Below are positions 15,547 to 29,484 of a stretch of DNA of 64,000 nucleotides, in pieces. Below the pieces are notes generated by a model. That model saw nothing but the letters and a program-made list of their open reading frames with translations. It was not told the origin of the DNA and made no database searches. Each line of letters opens with the position of its first letter. Position 1 is the first letter of the stretch. Source of the stretch: Mesorhizobium shangrilense (GTDB lineage Bacteria; Pseudomonadota; Alphaproteobacteria; Rhizobiales; Rhizobiaceae); NCBI RefSeq assembly GCF_028826155.1, contig NZ_JAQGPN010000001.1:1741501-1805500 (forward strand), read 5' to 3'. The position numbers and the translations under genes were made by a program.

Positions 15547-15575
15547 CTTGAAAAGCCGAAATCGCGAACCCAAAT
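15547..15575 (+). promoter_or_regulatory. Candidate RpoH (heat-shock sigma) promoter of hsp20
   Basis: CTTGAA at 15547-15552 and CCCAAAT at 15569-15575, 16 bases apart, resemble the alphaproteobacterial sigma-32 consensus (CTTG and CCCCAT-type). A start near 15582 would leave a leader of about 100 bases. Confidence 0.5.
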
Positions 15576-15580
15576 CACCA

Positions 15581-15680
15581 GTGCGGCCGCCCAAGCGGGG
15601 CCGCTGACCGCCATGGAACGCCAAACGGGTTCCCCTGCGGTCACAACGCAAACACTTGTTGCTCAATGGAGAACAGACCC
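15581..15680 (+). promoter_or_regulatory. ROSE-type RNA thermometer in the hsp20 leader
   Basis: Three hairpins fold in the leader: a GCGGCC/GGCCGC stem (about 15583-15604), a long GACCGC/GCGGTC stem with an inner GGAAC/GTTCC (15606-15642), and a last hairpin (about 15656-15676) in which TTGTT-G-CTC pairs with GAG-AAC-AG, leaving one bulged G opposite the GGAG ribosome site. A UUGCU strand with a bulged G facing the Shine-Dalgarno sequence is the ROSE hallmark in rhizobial small heat-shock genes. Confidence 0.75.
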
Positions 15681-16154
15681 ATGCGTCACGTTGATTTTTC
15701 CCCTCTCTATCGCTCCACCGTCGGTTTCGACCGGCTGTTCACGATGCTGGACTCCCTCGGCCAGCCTGAAGGCAGCCAGACGACGTATCCGCCCTACAAC
15801 ATCGAGCGCACGGGCGAAGACGCCTATCGCATCTCGATGGCGGTTGCCGGCTTCTCGGAAGACGAGATTTCGATCGAGGCCCATCGCAATGTGCTGACCG
15901 TCAAGGGCGAGCGCAGCGAAGAGAACAAGGGCGAGGGCTCCGAACTGCTCTATCGCGGGATCGCCTCCCGCTCGTTCGAGCGACGCTTCCAGCTCGCCGA
16001 CCATGTCGAGGCGGTAGGCGCCAACCTCAAGAACGGCCTGCTTCACATCGAGCTGAAGCGGACCATTCCGGAAGAGCACAAGCCCCGCAAGATCGCGATC
16101 GCGGCCGCGTCCGGTAGCGCTGCGAAGCAGATCGAGGGCCAGTCGGTCAACTAA
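15681..16154 (+). CDS. Small heat-shock protein, Hsp20/IbpA type
   Basis: 157 residues. It begins MRHVDFSPLYRSTVGFDRLF, typical of IbpA-class proteins of rhizobia. The alpha-crystallin domain follows (about 35-130: YPPYNIERTGEDAYRISMAVAG, then EDEISIEAHRNVLTVKGER), with GLLHIELKRTIPEE near its end and a short tail without a clear IxI motif beyond KIAIAA. It holds unfolding proteins in a refoldable state during heat stress. GGAG lies 9 bases before the ATG at 15681 inside the ROSE hairpin; an ATG at 15666 overlaps that hairpin and is not used. A strong terminator follows. Confidence 0.93.
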   Translation: MRHVDFSPLYRSTVGFDRLFTMLDSLGQPEGSQTTYPPYNIERTGEDAYRISMAVAGFSEDEISIEAHRNVLTVKGERSEENKGEGSELLYRGIASRSFERRFQLADHVEAVGANLKNGLLHIELKRTIPEEHKPRKIAIAAASGSAAKQIEGQSVN

Positions 16155-16186
16155 GCCGGATCTCCTCCCCCGGACTTGACCAGGAA

Positions 16187-16212
16187 GGCGGCGCCGCAGG
16201 GCGCCGCCTTTT
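16187..16212 (+). terminator. Rho-independent terminator of hsp20
   Basis: GGCGGCGCC and GGCGCCGCC form a perfect 9-bp stem around GCAG, followed by TTTTCC. Confidence 0.88.
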
Positions 16213-16214
16213 CC

Positions 16215-17267
16215 TTATGCGCGGATCAGTTGCGCAAAGCGGGCGACGTCTTCGGTCGTCGTCGCGAAGCTGGTCACGAACCGGCACAGTTCCTCGTCTT
16301 CACCGATCCTGCCATCGAAGTGTTCCGGGACGTTCCACTCGTAGAACACTGCCCCCGCACTCCTGGCCGCAGCGATCGCCGGCTTCGACAGGATGGCGAA
16401 CACCTCATTGGCCTGCGGCTCCCAGGCGAGGCGGGCAGCGTTGGATGAGCGGAAGACGCCGGCAAGCTGCACGGCCATGGCGTTCGCGTGGCGCGCCGTC
16501 TGCAACCACAGCCCGTCGCGAAAGTAGGCGTCGAACTGCGCGGCGATGAAGCGCGACTTCGAGAAAAGCTGCGCCGCGCGCTTGCGCACGAATGCGAGAT
16601 CCTTCGCCTTTGAGGGATCGAAGAGCACGATTGCCTCCGCGCACCAGCAGCCGTTCTTGGTGCCGCCGAAGGAAAGAAGGTCGACGCCGCGCTTCCAGGT
16701 CATCTCGGCCGGCGTGCAGCCGAGCGACACGAGCGCATTGGCAAAGCGCGCCCCGTCCATGTGAACGGGCAGGCCGAACTCCTTCGCGATCGCGGAGAGG
16801 GCGGCGATCTCGTCCAGTGCGTAGACGCTTCCAGCTTCGGTGGCCTGGGTCAAAGAGACCGCGTTCGGCCGGCCCGCGTGGACGAATTCGTCGGCGAAGC
16901 GGCCGATTGCGTGGCGCAACGCAGCCGGCGTCATCTTGCCCACGCCGCCCTCGACCGGAGATATGCGCAGTCCTCCCGAAAGATATTCTGGCGCGCCGCA
17001 TTCGTCGTCGATGACGTGGGCGTGCGCGTGCGCGAACACGATGCCGCCCGGTTTCGCGACCGACGTCAGCGCCAGCGAGTTGGCCGCCGTGCCGGTTCCG
17101 ACGAACAGCACGGCGACCTCCCGTTCGAAGAGTTCGCTGAATTTCGCGTCGACGACCTTGTCGAGCTCCCCGGCGCCGTAGCCGGCCGAGTATCCCGTGG
17201 CGTGTTCGGCAAGGCTGGCGGCGATGGCCGGGTGCGCGCCGGCCCAATTGTCAGAAGCAAAGATCAT
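16215..17267 (-). CDS. ltaE: Low-specificity L-threonine aldolase
   Basis: 350 residues, PLP-dependent fold type I. The opening MIFASDNWAGAHPAIAASL, the GYGAGELDKVV segment, VHMDGARFANAL (Asp contacting PLP) and LLSFGGTKNGCWCAEAI (Lys of the Schiff base) are characteristic of LtaE in alphaproteobacteria. The enzyme splits L-threonine or L-allo-threonine into glycine and acetaldehyde. It is transcribed alone, facing the hsp20 terminator. Length is normal. Confidence 0.88.
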   Translation of the reverse strand: MIFASDNWAGAHPAIAASLAEHATGYSAGYGAGELDKVVDAKFSELFEREVAVLFVGTGTAANSLALTSVAKPGGIVFAHAHAHVIDDECGAPEYLSGGLRISPVEGGVGKMTPAALRHAIGRFADEFVHAGRPNAVSLTQATEAGSVYALDEIAALSAIAKEFGLPVHMDGARFANALVSLGCTPAEMTWKRGVDLLSFGGTKNGCWCAEAIVLFDPSKAKDLAFVRKRAAQLFSKSRFIAAQFDAYFRDGLWLQTARHANAMAVQLAGVFRSSNAARLAWEPQANEVFAILSKPAIAAARSAGAVFYEWNVPEHFDGRIGEDEELCRFVTSFATTTEDVARFAQLIRA

Positions 17268-17634
17268 CGGAGATCCAAAATGTTTGAAGCGGACTCCCCG
17301 CTTTTACCCGCCTACACCTCCGCGTGCATCGAAAATCTGAGCCCAACCTGCTCGCGGAGCTCTTTGCACGGTGAGTCATAAAGTTTCGTGATGAGTGCAT
17401 TCAGCGACATTATCGGTCGCAAAAATGCTAAAAAGTTGCCTTTTCGGTCTTGTGCGCTGCATTTGTTTCTGCCATAGAAAATATAGGACAGCAATGCTGT
17501 CTTATTTATCCGCGCAGGGACGCGGGAATTGGCGTATGATTTTCGCCTTTCCGGGTGTCGCGCGGTAGTGAGCGCGCAGCTGCGCTTATCCATAATCTGA
17601 CGATGCCCGCAGGGCATTCATGGAGGACAGGAAG
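17268..17634. promoter_or_regulatory. Divergent ltaE-gltB intergenic region with a palindrome
   Basis: About 370 bases, notably more A+T-rich than the flanks from 17380 to 17540. It contains GACAGC-AAT-GCTGTC (17487-17501), a 6-bp inverted repeat near A/T-rich promoter-like sequence, about 135 bases before gltB. This suits an operator, but the regulator is unknown. Reading frames here (one of about 100 codons on the minus strand) have no homology I recognise. Confidence 0.45.
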
Positions 17635-22365
<4,731 letters not shown>

Positions 22366-22490
22366 GAACACGTGCCGCCGGTCACGGTGGCGCCATCATC
22401 AACAACGGGCCCGGCTAGAAGGTCGCCAAAAGCTGCCTCGTCGGGTCCAAAAGGGGCGATAGACGCCCTCCATCCAGATCAGGAATGCAA

Positions 22491-23945
22491 ATGGGCAAGG
22501 TAACAGGTTTTCTCGAGATCGACCGGCAGGTGCACAAGTACCAGCCTGCCTCCGATCGCATCCGGCATTTCCGCGAGTTCACGCTGCCGATGTCGGACAA
22601 AGAGGTGGAGAAGCAGGCCGCGCGCTGCATGGACTGCGGCGTGCCCTACTGCCATGGGCCGACGGGCTGTCCGATCCACAACCAGATCCCGGACTGGAAC
22701 GACCTCGTCTATAATGGCGACTGGGCGAACGCGATCCGCAACCTCCACTCGACCAACAATTTTCCGGAATGGACGGGCCGCATCTGCCCGGCGCCCTGTG
22801 AGGAGGCCTGCACGCTGAACCTCGAGGACATCCCCGTCGCGATCAAGACCATCGAGCAGGCGATTGCCGACAAGGCCTATGAGACAGGCTACATGCGGCC
22901 GCAGCCGCCGGAGAAGAAGACCGGCAAGTCGGTCGGCATCATCGGGTCGGGCCCGGCGGGCCTGGCGGCCGCGCAGCAGCTCGCGCGCGCGGGCCATGAC
23001 GTCCATGTCTACGAGCGGGAGTCGAAGCCCGGCGGCCTGCTGCGCTTCGGCATCCCTGACTTCAAGATGGAGAAGTACACCATCGACGCTAGAGTCGAGC
23101 AGATGCGGGGCGAGGGGGTGACCTTCCACTGCAACGTCAATGTCGGTGTCGACCGAAAGGTCGAGGAGCTGCTCGCCGAGCATGATGCGGTGCTCTATTG
23201 CGGCGGCTCAGAGACGCCGCGGCCGGCCGGCATCCCGGGCGCCGATCTCGAAGGCGTGCATGACGCGATGCCGTATCTTGTCCAGCAGAACAAGCGTGTC
23301 GGCAACGAGGACATCCAGTCCGTCGCCTGGCCGTCCGAGCCGATCGTGTCGACCGGACTGCACGTGGTGGTCGTCGGCGGCGGCGACACGGCCTCCGACT
23401 GCGTGGGCACTGCGTTCAGGCAGGGTGCTGTGCGCGTCACCCAGCTCGACATCCGCCCGCAGCCGCCCGAGAAGGAAGACAAGCTGACGGTCTGGCCCTA
23501 CTGGGCGACCAAGATGCGGACCTCCTCCAGCCAGGCCGAAGGCGCCGAGCGCGAGTTCCAGGTGGCGACTCTGGAGTTCATCGGCGAGGAAGGCCAACTC
23601 ACCGGCGTGAAGTGCTGCGAGGTCGACGAGAAGCGCAAGCCGATCGAGGGCACCGAGTTCGTCATCCGCGCCGATCTCGCTTTCATCGCCATCGGCTTTG
23701 CCGGGCCGCTGAAGAGCGGCGTGCTGGCGGAGTTCGGGGACGGCCTGAAGACCATCACCGACACCCGCCGCTCCATCAATGTCGCGGCCAATGACCGCGA
23801 CTACCTGACCAACGTCGATCGTCTCTACGCGGCCGGCGACATCAGGCGCGGCCAGTCGCTCGTCGTCTGGGCGATCCGCGAGGGTCGGCAGGCCGCCCAT
23901 GCCATCGACAAGGCGCTGATGGGCTCGACGGTCCTGCCGCGATAG
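22491..23945 (+). CDS. gltD: Glutamate synthase (NADPH) small subunit
   Basis: 484 residues. N-terminal cysteine clusters for two 4Fe-4S centres (AARCMDCGVPYCHGPTGCP and CPAPCEEACTLN) precede an FAD-binding GxGxxG (VGIIGSGPAGLAAAQQL) and an NADPH-binding VVVVGGGDTASDCVGTA. It passes electrons from NADPH to the large subunit. The start at 22491 (MGKVTGFLEIDRQ) has AGGA 8 bases upstream; an ATG two codons earlier is also possible. It lies 125 bases after gltB, slightly further than usual, and that gap carries no obvious terminator. Confidence 0.95.
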   Translation: MGKVTGFLEIDRQVHKYQPASDRIRHFREFTLPMSDKEVEKQAARCMDCGVPYCHGPTGCPIHNQIPDWNDLVYNGDWANAIRNLHSTNNFPEWTGRICPAPCEEACTLNLEDIPVAIKTIEQAIADKAYETGYMRPQPPEKKTGKSVGIIGSGPAGLAAAQQLARAGHDVHVYERESKPGGLLRFGIPDFKMEKYTIDARVEQMRGEGVTFHCNVNVGVDRKVEELLAEHDAVLYCGGSETPRPAGIPGADLEGVHDAMPYLVQQNKRVGNEDIQSVAWPSEPIVSTGLHVVVVGGGDTASDCVGTAFRQGAVRVTQLDIRPQPPEKEDKLTVWPYWATKMRTSSSQAEGAEREFQVATLEFIGEEGQLTGVKCCEVDEKRKPIEGTEFVIRADLAFIAIGFAGPLKSGVLAEFGDGLKTITDTRRSINVAANDRDYLTNVDRLYAAGDIRRGQSLVVWAIREGRQAAHAIDKALMGSTVLPR

Positions 23946-23948
23946 GGT

Positions 23949-25271
23949 TCAACGTGTCGCCGGCCCCGACGTCCCGCTCGGGCCGCTGGCGGCGGTTTCC
24001 TGGTCTTCCGCGACAGGCTGCGCGGCGGCCGCGGTTGGGGCAGGCGGCGACACCGCCTGCGGCGGCCATGAGAATGCATCGGCCCGCCCCGGCGTGGGCT
24101 TGTCCGACATTCCGCTGAGCGTCGCGGCCTCGTCCGCTGCCTTCGACCGGGCCGAGGCCGGCAGCGCGCCCAGCAACTCGGTGCCGCCGTCAAGCTCGGG
24201 GTCGTCCAACGAGATCGGCACGGTGCGGTCGACAGGCATGGGCGCGAGTGGATCGATCGCCGCGTCGGGCAGGGCAGGGCCTCCCGGCAGGGCGCCGGTG
24301 GGCGACAGGCCGAGGATCTTCGCGATCGGCTTCTCGGCGTAGAAGGCGAGCTTGCGCTTGCCGGCCTGCGTGAAGTTGATGCCGTCGTTGGCACGCAGCC
24401 GCACGGGCTGGCCGTTGATGTCGGGGCCCGTCGAGGCGTAGGCGCCGCTCTCGTCGACGAAACCGTCCCAGATGTCGACGAACTGCCCCTTCACCGATGT
24501 GACGGCGGCCCGATAGACCTCGTTGAAGACGAGTATGTCGTCGGACATCTTGCTCGACTTGAAGGCCGGCAATCCCAGCCAGACGAACGGCGTCTTGCCC
24601 TCGGAAAGCTTGCTGGCGAGCGCGGTGGCGCGCCGGTCATATTCCTTCGTCCACGCCTCGGAGCCGAGCGGCTCGCGGGCCTCGCCGATCCGCATCTGCT
24701 GGCGGTCGTTGGAGCCGAGCATGACCACGACGACAGCAGGCTTTTCCGCCGCAACGACCCCGGCGATCTCGGCCGGCCAGTCGTAGACGTCCTGGCGTAC
24801 GAAGCCCGAAGATCCCCGGGTCCTGTCGATGACGGTCACGTTCTCGTTTTCGGAATACGCCTGACTCAGCCCTTCGGCGAGGCCGCTGCCGAGGAAGTCG
24901 CCGATCACCAAGACAATCTTGGCGTCGGGGGCCTTCTCCTTGACCAGCACTTCAGGCTCACGCGGGGCGGTGCGCTGCTTCTTGGGCTGCTGCTGTTGCT
25001 GCGATTTGGTCTTGCGCACCCGCGGCCGCTCTGCTTCGCGCTGCCTGACCGGCCGTTGGGGCGCATAGTAATAGCGTCGCGGGACGAACAGCTCGCGCAA
25101 CTGGCGCAGCGGCTGGAACCAGCGCCGCTGCTGCCTCTCCTGCGCGAAGGCCTCGGAAACGAATGCGGCGGAAAGGGTGACCAGCGCGAAGGCGGCTGCA
25201 AACGCGAGCGCGGCCAGTCGGGCCGGCGCGCGTCCAGCTTTCGAGCACCGCTGCTCACACCCTACCGCCAT
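23949..25271 (-). CDS. DUF459 (SGNH/GDSL-like) secreted hydrolase
   Basis: 440 residues with a signal peptide (about 1-43, ending AFA-QE), a basic Arg/Gln-rich linker (QQQQQPKKQR), and an SGNH-like domain: IVLVIGDFLGSGLAEGL (block I, with Ser in FLGSG), VVVMLGSNDRQQM (block III GxND) and DGINFTQAGKRKLA (catalytic Asp and His replaced by DGINFT). The C-terminal 100 residues are Ala/Pro-rich. DUF459 proteins of Rhizobiales are periplasmic and related to O-acyl esterases that act on sugars or peptidoglycan; the substrate here is unknown. The next upstream gene is a lytic transglycosylase on the same strand 12 bases away, so a shared envelope role is likely. Confidence 0.75.
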   Translation of the reverse strand: MAVGCEQRCSKAGRAPARLAALAFAAAFALVTLSAAFVSEAFAQERQQRRWFQPLRQLRELFVPRRYYYAPQRPVRQREAERPRVRKTKSQQQQQPKKQRTAPREPEVLVKEKAPDAKIVLVIGDFLGSGLAEGLSQAYSENENVTVIDRTRGSSGFVRQDVYDWPAEIAGVVAAEKPAVVVVMLGSNDRQQMRIGEAREPLGSEAWTKEYDRRATALASKLSEGKTPFVWLGLPAFKSSKMSDDILVFNEVYRAAVTSVKGQFVDIWDGFVDESGAYASTGPDINGQPVRLRANDGINFTQAGKRKLAFYAEKPIAKILGLSPTGALPGGPALPDAAIDPLAPMPVDRTVPISLDDPELDGGTELLGALPASARSKAADEAATLSGMSDKPTPGRADAFSWPPQAVSPPAPTAAAAQPVAEDQETAASGPSGTSGPATR

Positions 25272-25283
25272 GCCTCCCCATCC

Positions 25284-26507
25284 TTACCTGCGACGCAGCG
25301 ATTTCAGCACTTCCATGCTCGGGTGCCCGTCGGGCGCCAGCCCCGCCTGGGTCTGGAACGCCTTGATCGCGTTGCGCGATCCCTCGCCGATCTTGCCGTC
25401 GAACTTGCCGTCGTAATAGCCGCTTTCGAACAGGCGTTTCTGCAATTCCTGCTTTTCCTCAAAGGTCAGCTTGGTGAAGGGCCGCTGCCAATCCTGAACG
25501 AGGCCGCCATAGCCGGCGAGTTCGTCGGCAAGAAGGCCGACGGCGAGCGCGTACTTGTCGGCGTTGTTGTAGCGCTTCAGCACCGAGAAGTTGTGCGTGA
25601 CGAGGAAGGCGGGACCGTTGCGCCCGTCAGGCACCTTCAAAGTCGCCTTGTCGCCGCCGTTCCTGAAGGGCTTGCCCCGCGCCCGCTCGATGCCGAGCGA
25701 CTGCCATTTGGAAATCGACATCGAGCCGCTCGGGAACTTGCCGGCCGGCAGCCTTACCTCGTACCCCCAGGTGCGGCCTGACGACCAGCCGTTCTTGTGC
25801 AGGAGGTTGGCCGCGGTCGCCAGCGCATCCGGGATGGAGTTCCAGATATCCCGCTTGCCGTTGCCGTCCATATCAACCGCATAAGCCTGATAGCTCGTCG
25901 GGATGAACTGGGTGTGGCCCATGGCGCCGGCCCACGAGCCCATCAGGTGGCTCTCGTCGATATCGCCGGTCTGCAGGATCTTGAGTGCGGCGATCAGCTG
26001 GGTGCGGGCGAACTTCGCACGCTTCTTGTCGGCATAGGCCAGCGTTGCCAGGGAGCGGACCACACTGCGCATCACCTTCTCGTTCTTGAGAATCTCGCCA
26101 TAGTTCGATTCCATCGACCAGATGGCGAGCAGGACGTGGCGGTCGACCCCGTACCGCCTCTCGATTTTGTCGAGCCACGGCTTCCACTTGCGGAGCATCG
26201 CGCGGCCGACCTCGATCGACTGCTCGTGGACGCGATTGTCGAAATAGTCCCAGACGGGCGCCGTGAACTCCGGCTGAAAGCGCGCTTTCTCGAGCACTTC
26301 AGGATCGACGGAGTTGATGCCCCGGAAGGCGCGGTCGTATGTCGCGCGCGACACGCCGCTGTCGGCCGCGACCGACCGGAAGCTTTCGACCCAGCCGCGG
26401 AAGCCGGCATCGGCCCGAGCCGGGACCGAGGAAAAGACCAGAGCAAACGACATCCCGGCGACTGCGCAGGCGCCGCCAAATCGCTTGAGAGTTTCGCGAA
26501 CGAGCAT
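25284..26507 (-). CDS. Membrane-bound lytic murein transglycosylase, MltB family
   Basis: 407 residues. A signal peptide (ends about ARA-DA) is followed by an SLT_2 domain with the catalytic Glu in AIWSMESNYGEIL and the MltB-type blocks SLATLAYADKKRAKFARTQL and SWAGAMGHTQFIPTSY, plus the YAVDMDGNGKRDIW loop. A C-terminal PG_binding_1 domain (about 345-405: LQKRLFESGYYDGKFDGKIG) ends the protein. It cleaves glycan strands to 1,6-anhydro-muropeptides. No lipobox is seen, so it is probably soluble periplasmic. AGGAGG lies 5 bases before the ATG. It shares orientation and close spacing with the DUF459 gene. Confidence 0.88.
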   Translation of the reverse strand: MLVRETLKRFGGACAVAGMSFALVFSSVPARADAGFRGWVESFRSVAADSGVSRATYDRAFRGINSVDPEVLEKARFQPEFTAPVWDYFDNRVHEQSIEVGRAMLRKWKPWLDKIERRYGVDRHVLLAIWSMESNYGEILKNEKVMRSVVRSLATLAYADKKRAKFARTQLIAALKILQTGDIDESHLMGSWAGAMGHTQFIPTSYQAYAVDMDGNGKRDIWNSIPDALATAANLLHKNGWSSGRTWGYEVRLPAGKFPSGSMSISKWQSLGIERARGKPFRNGGDKATLKVPDGRNGPAFLVTHNFSVLKRYNNADKYALAVGLLADELAGYGGLVQDWQRPFTKLTFEEKQELQKRLFESGYYDGKFDGKIGEGSRNAIKAFQTQAGLAPDGHPSMEVLKSLRRR

Positions 26508-26708
26508 CCATGCCTCCTAGATCGCTTCGGAAAACCCCAATTGAACTCGAACGCGGTTAGCAATTAGTTTACCATGGAACCTTCGGGATACGAGAACGCA
26601 CTCGCTCGACCCCGTAGGACGACCCTGGAGGCCGGTCGTTCAATATTCCTCAATTTGGACATGAGAGTGTCGATTCCAGTCCCCGGGGGCAGCATCAAGA
26701 GAGTCGGA

Positions 26709-27608
26709 ATGAGAAAGTTACGCAAAGCGGTTTTCCCGGTTGCCGGGCTTGGCACGCGGTTCCTGCCGGCGACGAAGGCGATTCCGAAGGAAATGCTGAC
26801 GGTCGTCGACCGCCCGGTGATCCAGTACGTGGTGGACGAGGCGCGGGACGCCGGCATCGAACATTTCATCTTCGTCACGGGTCGTAACAAGGCCGTGATC
26901 GAGGATCATTTCGACGTTCAGTTCGAACTTTACAACACGCTGGCCGAGCGCGGGAAGGACGATCAGCTGGCGCGGCTGCAGCAGCTGCAGCCGCTGCCGG
27001 GACAGACCAGCTTCACCCGCCAGCAAGTGCCGCTCGGCCTCGGACATGCGGTGTGGTGCGCGCGCGACCTGGTCGGCGACGAGCCGTTCGCGCTGCTGTT
27101 GCCCGACATGATCATGCAGTCGGAGAAGGGCTGCCTGAAGGAGATGGTCGAGCTTTACGAGGAGACCGGCAACAACATCGTCGCGGTGCAGGAGTGCGAT
27201 CCGGCGGAGACGCACAAATACGGCATCGTCGGCCGCGGCGAGAGCGTCGCCAACGGCTTCCGCATCACCGGCATGGTGGAAAAACCGAAGCCGGGAACGG
27301 CGCCGTCCAACCTCTACATCAACGGTCGCTACATCCTGCAGCCGGAGATCTTCGAGGTGCTCAGCCGCCAGGAGAAGGGCGCCGGCAACGAGATCCAGCT
27401 GACCGACGCCATGCTGAAGCTGGAGCAACCCTTCTACGGCTACCACTACCGCGGCCGCACCTTCGACTGCGGCTCTCCGGAAGGTTTTATCGAGGCCAAC
27501 GTCGCCTTCGCGCTGTGGCGTCCGGACATCAACCGGAGCATGGCCGACACCATCGAGGGCCTGCTGCGCGACATCCGCCCGGTGGAGCGCCGCGCCGTCT
27601 CGCGCTGA
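26709..27608 (+). CDS. galU: UTP-glucose-1-phosphate uridylyltransferase
   Basis: 299 residues. [24 protein letters not shown] is the nucleotide-binding signature; [23 protein letters not shown] (substrate Asp), [14 protein letters not shown] and [20 protein letters not shown] complete the GalU pattern. It makes UDP-glucose for exopolysaccharide, lipopolysaccharide and cyclic glucans. I use the ATG at 26709; the open frame extends upstream but without homology. It is divergent from the transglycosylase, with about 200 bases between. Confidence 0.94.
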   Translation: MRKLRKAVFPVAGLGTRFLPATKAIPKEMLTVVDRPVIQYVVDEARDAGIEHFIFVTGRNKAVIEDHFDVQFELYNTLAERGKDDQLARLQQLQPLPGQTSFTRQQVPLGLGHAVWCARDLVGDEPFALLLPDMIMQSEKGCLKEMVELYEETGNNIVAVQECDPAETHKYGIVGRGESVANGFRITGMVEKPKPGTAPSNLYINGRYILQPEIFEVLSRQEKGAGNEIQLTDAMLKLEQPFYGYHYRGRTFDCGSPEGFIEANVAFALWRPDINRSMADTIEGLLRDIRPVERRAVSR

Positions 27609-27621
27609 GGCGCGTCGCCAA

Positions 27622-29343
27622 TCAGTGTTGCAGCCTGAGGCCCAGAAACACGCTGTCCGTCGTGGTGTCGCGGCCTTCTAGATTGCTCTCGACCTGCTCG
27701 TGGCGGGCCCGGCCGGAAATGCCGACATTGCGGTTCAGCCACCAGGTGAGACCCGCTTCGGCCATGAGCGTCAACTCGCGGCCGTCGGATCCGACATAGT
27801 CGCGCCACTGCGCCCCGAGCAGGGCGTTGCCGGTCAGGTTGGCTCTGATCTCGCGGTCGACGCCCAGCGTTGCGGTGTAGAGCAGCGAGCCTGTTTCGCC
27901 GGGCGTGGTCGTGCCTTCCACGGTGGTCGAGCCGTAGAGCAACACGTTCGTTCCGCGATGCGGCGACCAGATCAGGTTGGCGTCGAGCGTCGGGCTGGAG
28001 ATGGTTTCCAGGCGATCGTCGTCAGGCGTTTCCTGCAGCCAGCCGGCTGCCACTTCTCCGCGCAGCTTCTCGCCGAGATCGAGCGCCAGGCCGGCGCGCG
28101 CGCCAAGCCGGGTCGCCGAGCGCTCGAAGCCTGCCGTATCCACCGGGGTGTCATACTCGCGCCGGCCGGCCTCGACTTCGACGAAGGGGGTGACGGCCGG
28201 CGAGATCTCGTAGCCTGTCCTCAGCGTTACCGTTCCGAGGAGCGAATTGCGCTCATCCTGGGAAAGCACCTCGCCATTGGCAAGGTCCGCGTCGCCATAG
28301 GCATCGTAGAGTAGGCCGCCGGTCGCAGCCAGCCGCAGCTTGCCAATGTCCTTTTCGATGCCTGCCGTGGTCTCGAATGTCTGGCGCAGGGGGCGTGACA
28401 CCGCGTCCTCGATCACGACCGGCGACGAGGCCGATTCCGGCCGCATCAGGTAGCGCACTGTGCCCAAGGCGCGCAGCTCGTCGCTGAGATCGAGCTGCAG
28501 CGCGCCATTGAGGCCGGCTTCGTTGTCGTCGACTTCGGGGCCATCGAGCGACTCGCGCAAGACGCCATAGGCCTCGAGGCTGGCCGAATGCTCCGCCCAG
28601 TCGGACAGGGCGCGCAGGCGCAATGTCGTCTCCGACTGGAGAGCTGCCTCGGGGTCGGGTGACGAGTTGACGTTGGACGTCCAGGTCAGTCCCTGCTCCA
28701 GGGATGTGTAGACGTTGAAGGAACCCAGGCGCAGCCCGAGCGGCGCGTAGGGGTTGTCCTCCGCCACGCGATCCAGCCCCTCGATCGCCCCGACGCGCTC
28801 GGGCGCCTCGTCCATCTCCAGCCGACCCTCGCGTTCCAGGCGCGCGACCGGCTCGATGCCTGATGTGGTGTCCGGCTCTTCCTCCTCCTCCGTGGCCATG
28901 CTCGGAGCCGACTGACCGGTTGGTCGCCCTGTTGCGGAGGTTTGCGAGGCGCGACGTATCGCCGTGGACGGTGTCCTGCCGGATGCAGGCGGCGTCCGCA
29001 GGAAACCGGCCTCGGCGTCGTCGTCGGAAAAGATGCTGCCGGCTGACGTAGCGTCCGCCCCCTCGACCTCGTCGGGTATCGCCCCTGCGCTTGCCGGTTG
29101 ATACTGGGGGGCGCTGGGCGCGGCGCCCGCCGCCGGCTGAGAGCCGCGACGCGCATTCTCGCGCTGCTGGAGGCGCAGAAGTTCCCCGGTGACTGCATCC
29201 TCCGGAACCTGTCCGCGCAGCTGGTCGCGGTCCTGCGCCGCTGCATTCCAGTTCGAGGCAAGTGCAATGACGGCCGCCGCGCAGGAAATGCGCAACTTGC
29301 ATCGTACGGCTCTCGGTCTGGCTTGCGGCCGGGCCTGGGGCAT
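27622..29343 (-). CDS. Outer membrane beta-barrel protein (BBP2-like)
   Basis: 573 residues with a signal peptide (ending NAAA-QDRD), a low-complexity acidic/Ser/Pro region to about 190, and then a C-terminal barrel of alternating amphipathic strands (e.g. LRLGSFNVYTSLEQGLTW, ATLGVDREIRANLTGNALLG) ending in FLGLRLQH. The layout fits the BBP2-type outer membrane barrels common in Rhizobiales. Roles proposed for this group include polysaccharide export or outer-membrane integrity, none proven here. AGGTG is 5 bases before the ATG at 29343. It converges on galU with 13 bases between stops. Confidence 0.75.
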   Translation of the reverse strand: MPQARPQARPRAVRCKLRISCAAAVIALASNWNAAAQDRDQLRGQVPEDAVTGELLRLQQRENARRGSQPAAGAAPSAPQYQPASAGAIPDEVEGADATSAGSIFSDDDAEAGFLRTPPASGRTPSTAIRRASQTSATGRPTGQSAPSMATEEEEEPDTTSGIEPVARLEREGRLEMDEAPERVGAIEGLDRVAEDNPYAPLGLRLGSFNVYTSLEQGLTWTSNVNSSPDPEAALQSETTLRLRALSDWAEHSASLEAYGVLRESLDGPEVDDNEAGLNGALQLDLSDELRALGTVRYLMRPESASSPVVIEDAVSRPLRQTFETTAGIEKDIGKLRLAATGGLLYDAYGDADLANGEVLSQDERNSLLGTVTLRTGYEISPAVTPFVEVEAGRREYDTPVDTAGFERSATRLGARAGLALDLGEKLRGEVAAGWLQETPDDDRLETISSPTLDANLIWSPHRGTNVLLYGSTTVEGTTTPGETGSLLYTATLGVDREIRANLTGNALLGAQWRDYVGSDGRELTLMAEAGLTWWLNRNVGISGRARHEQVESNLEGRDTTTDSVFLGLRLQH

Positions 29344-29484
29344 TGTCACCTGACTGTCTCGGGCGGCGCGGGCGCGCCAGCGTTACCGAACCGTAAATGT
29401 GGATGGTTAACCAAGGGTTGAGGGCCACCCGAAGTTGGCGAGGCGGCCGGATTCTGTGTTAGACATGTCGCGGCCAAACGGAGT

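Noticed and set aside
15195..15644. A minus-strand frame of about 150 codons upstream of hsp20
   Set aside because: Arg/Pro/Ala-biased, overlaps the heat-shock leader hairpins and the CTTGAA promoter, and has no homology pattern.
17312..17617. A minus-strand frame of about 100 codons in the ltaE-gltB gap
   Set aside because: No ribosome site, no recognisable motif, and it covers the A/T-rich promoter-like DNA.
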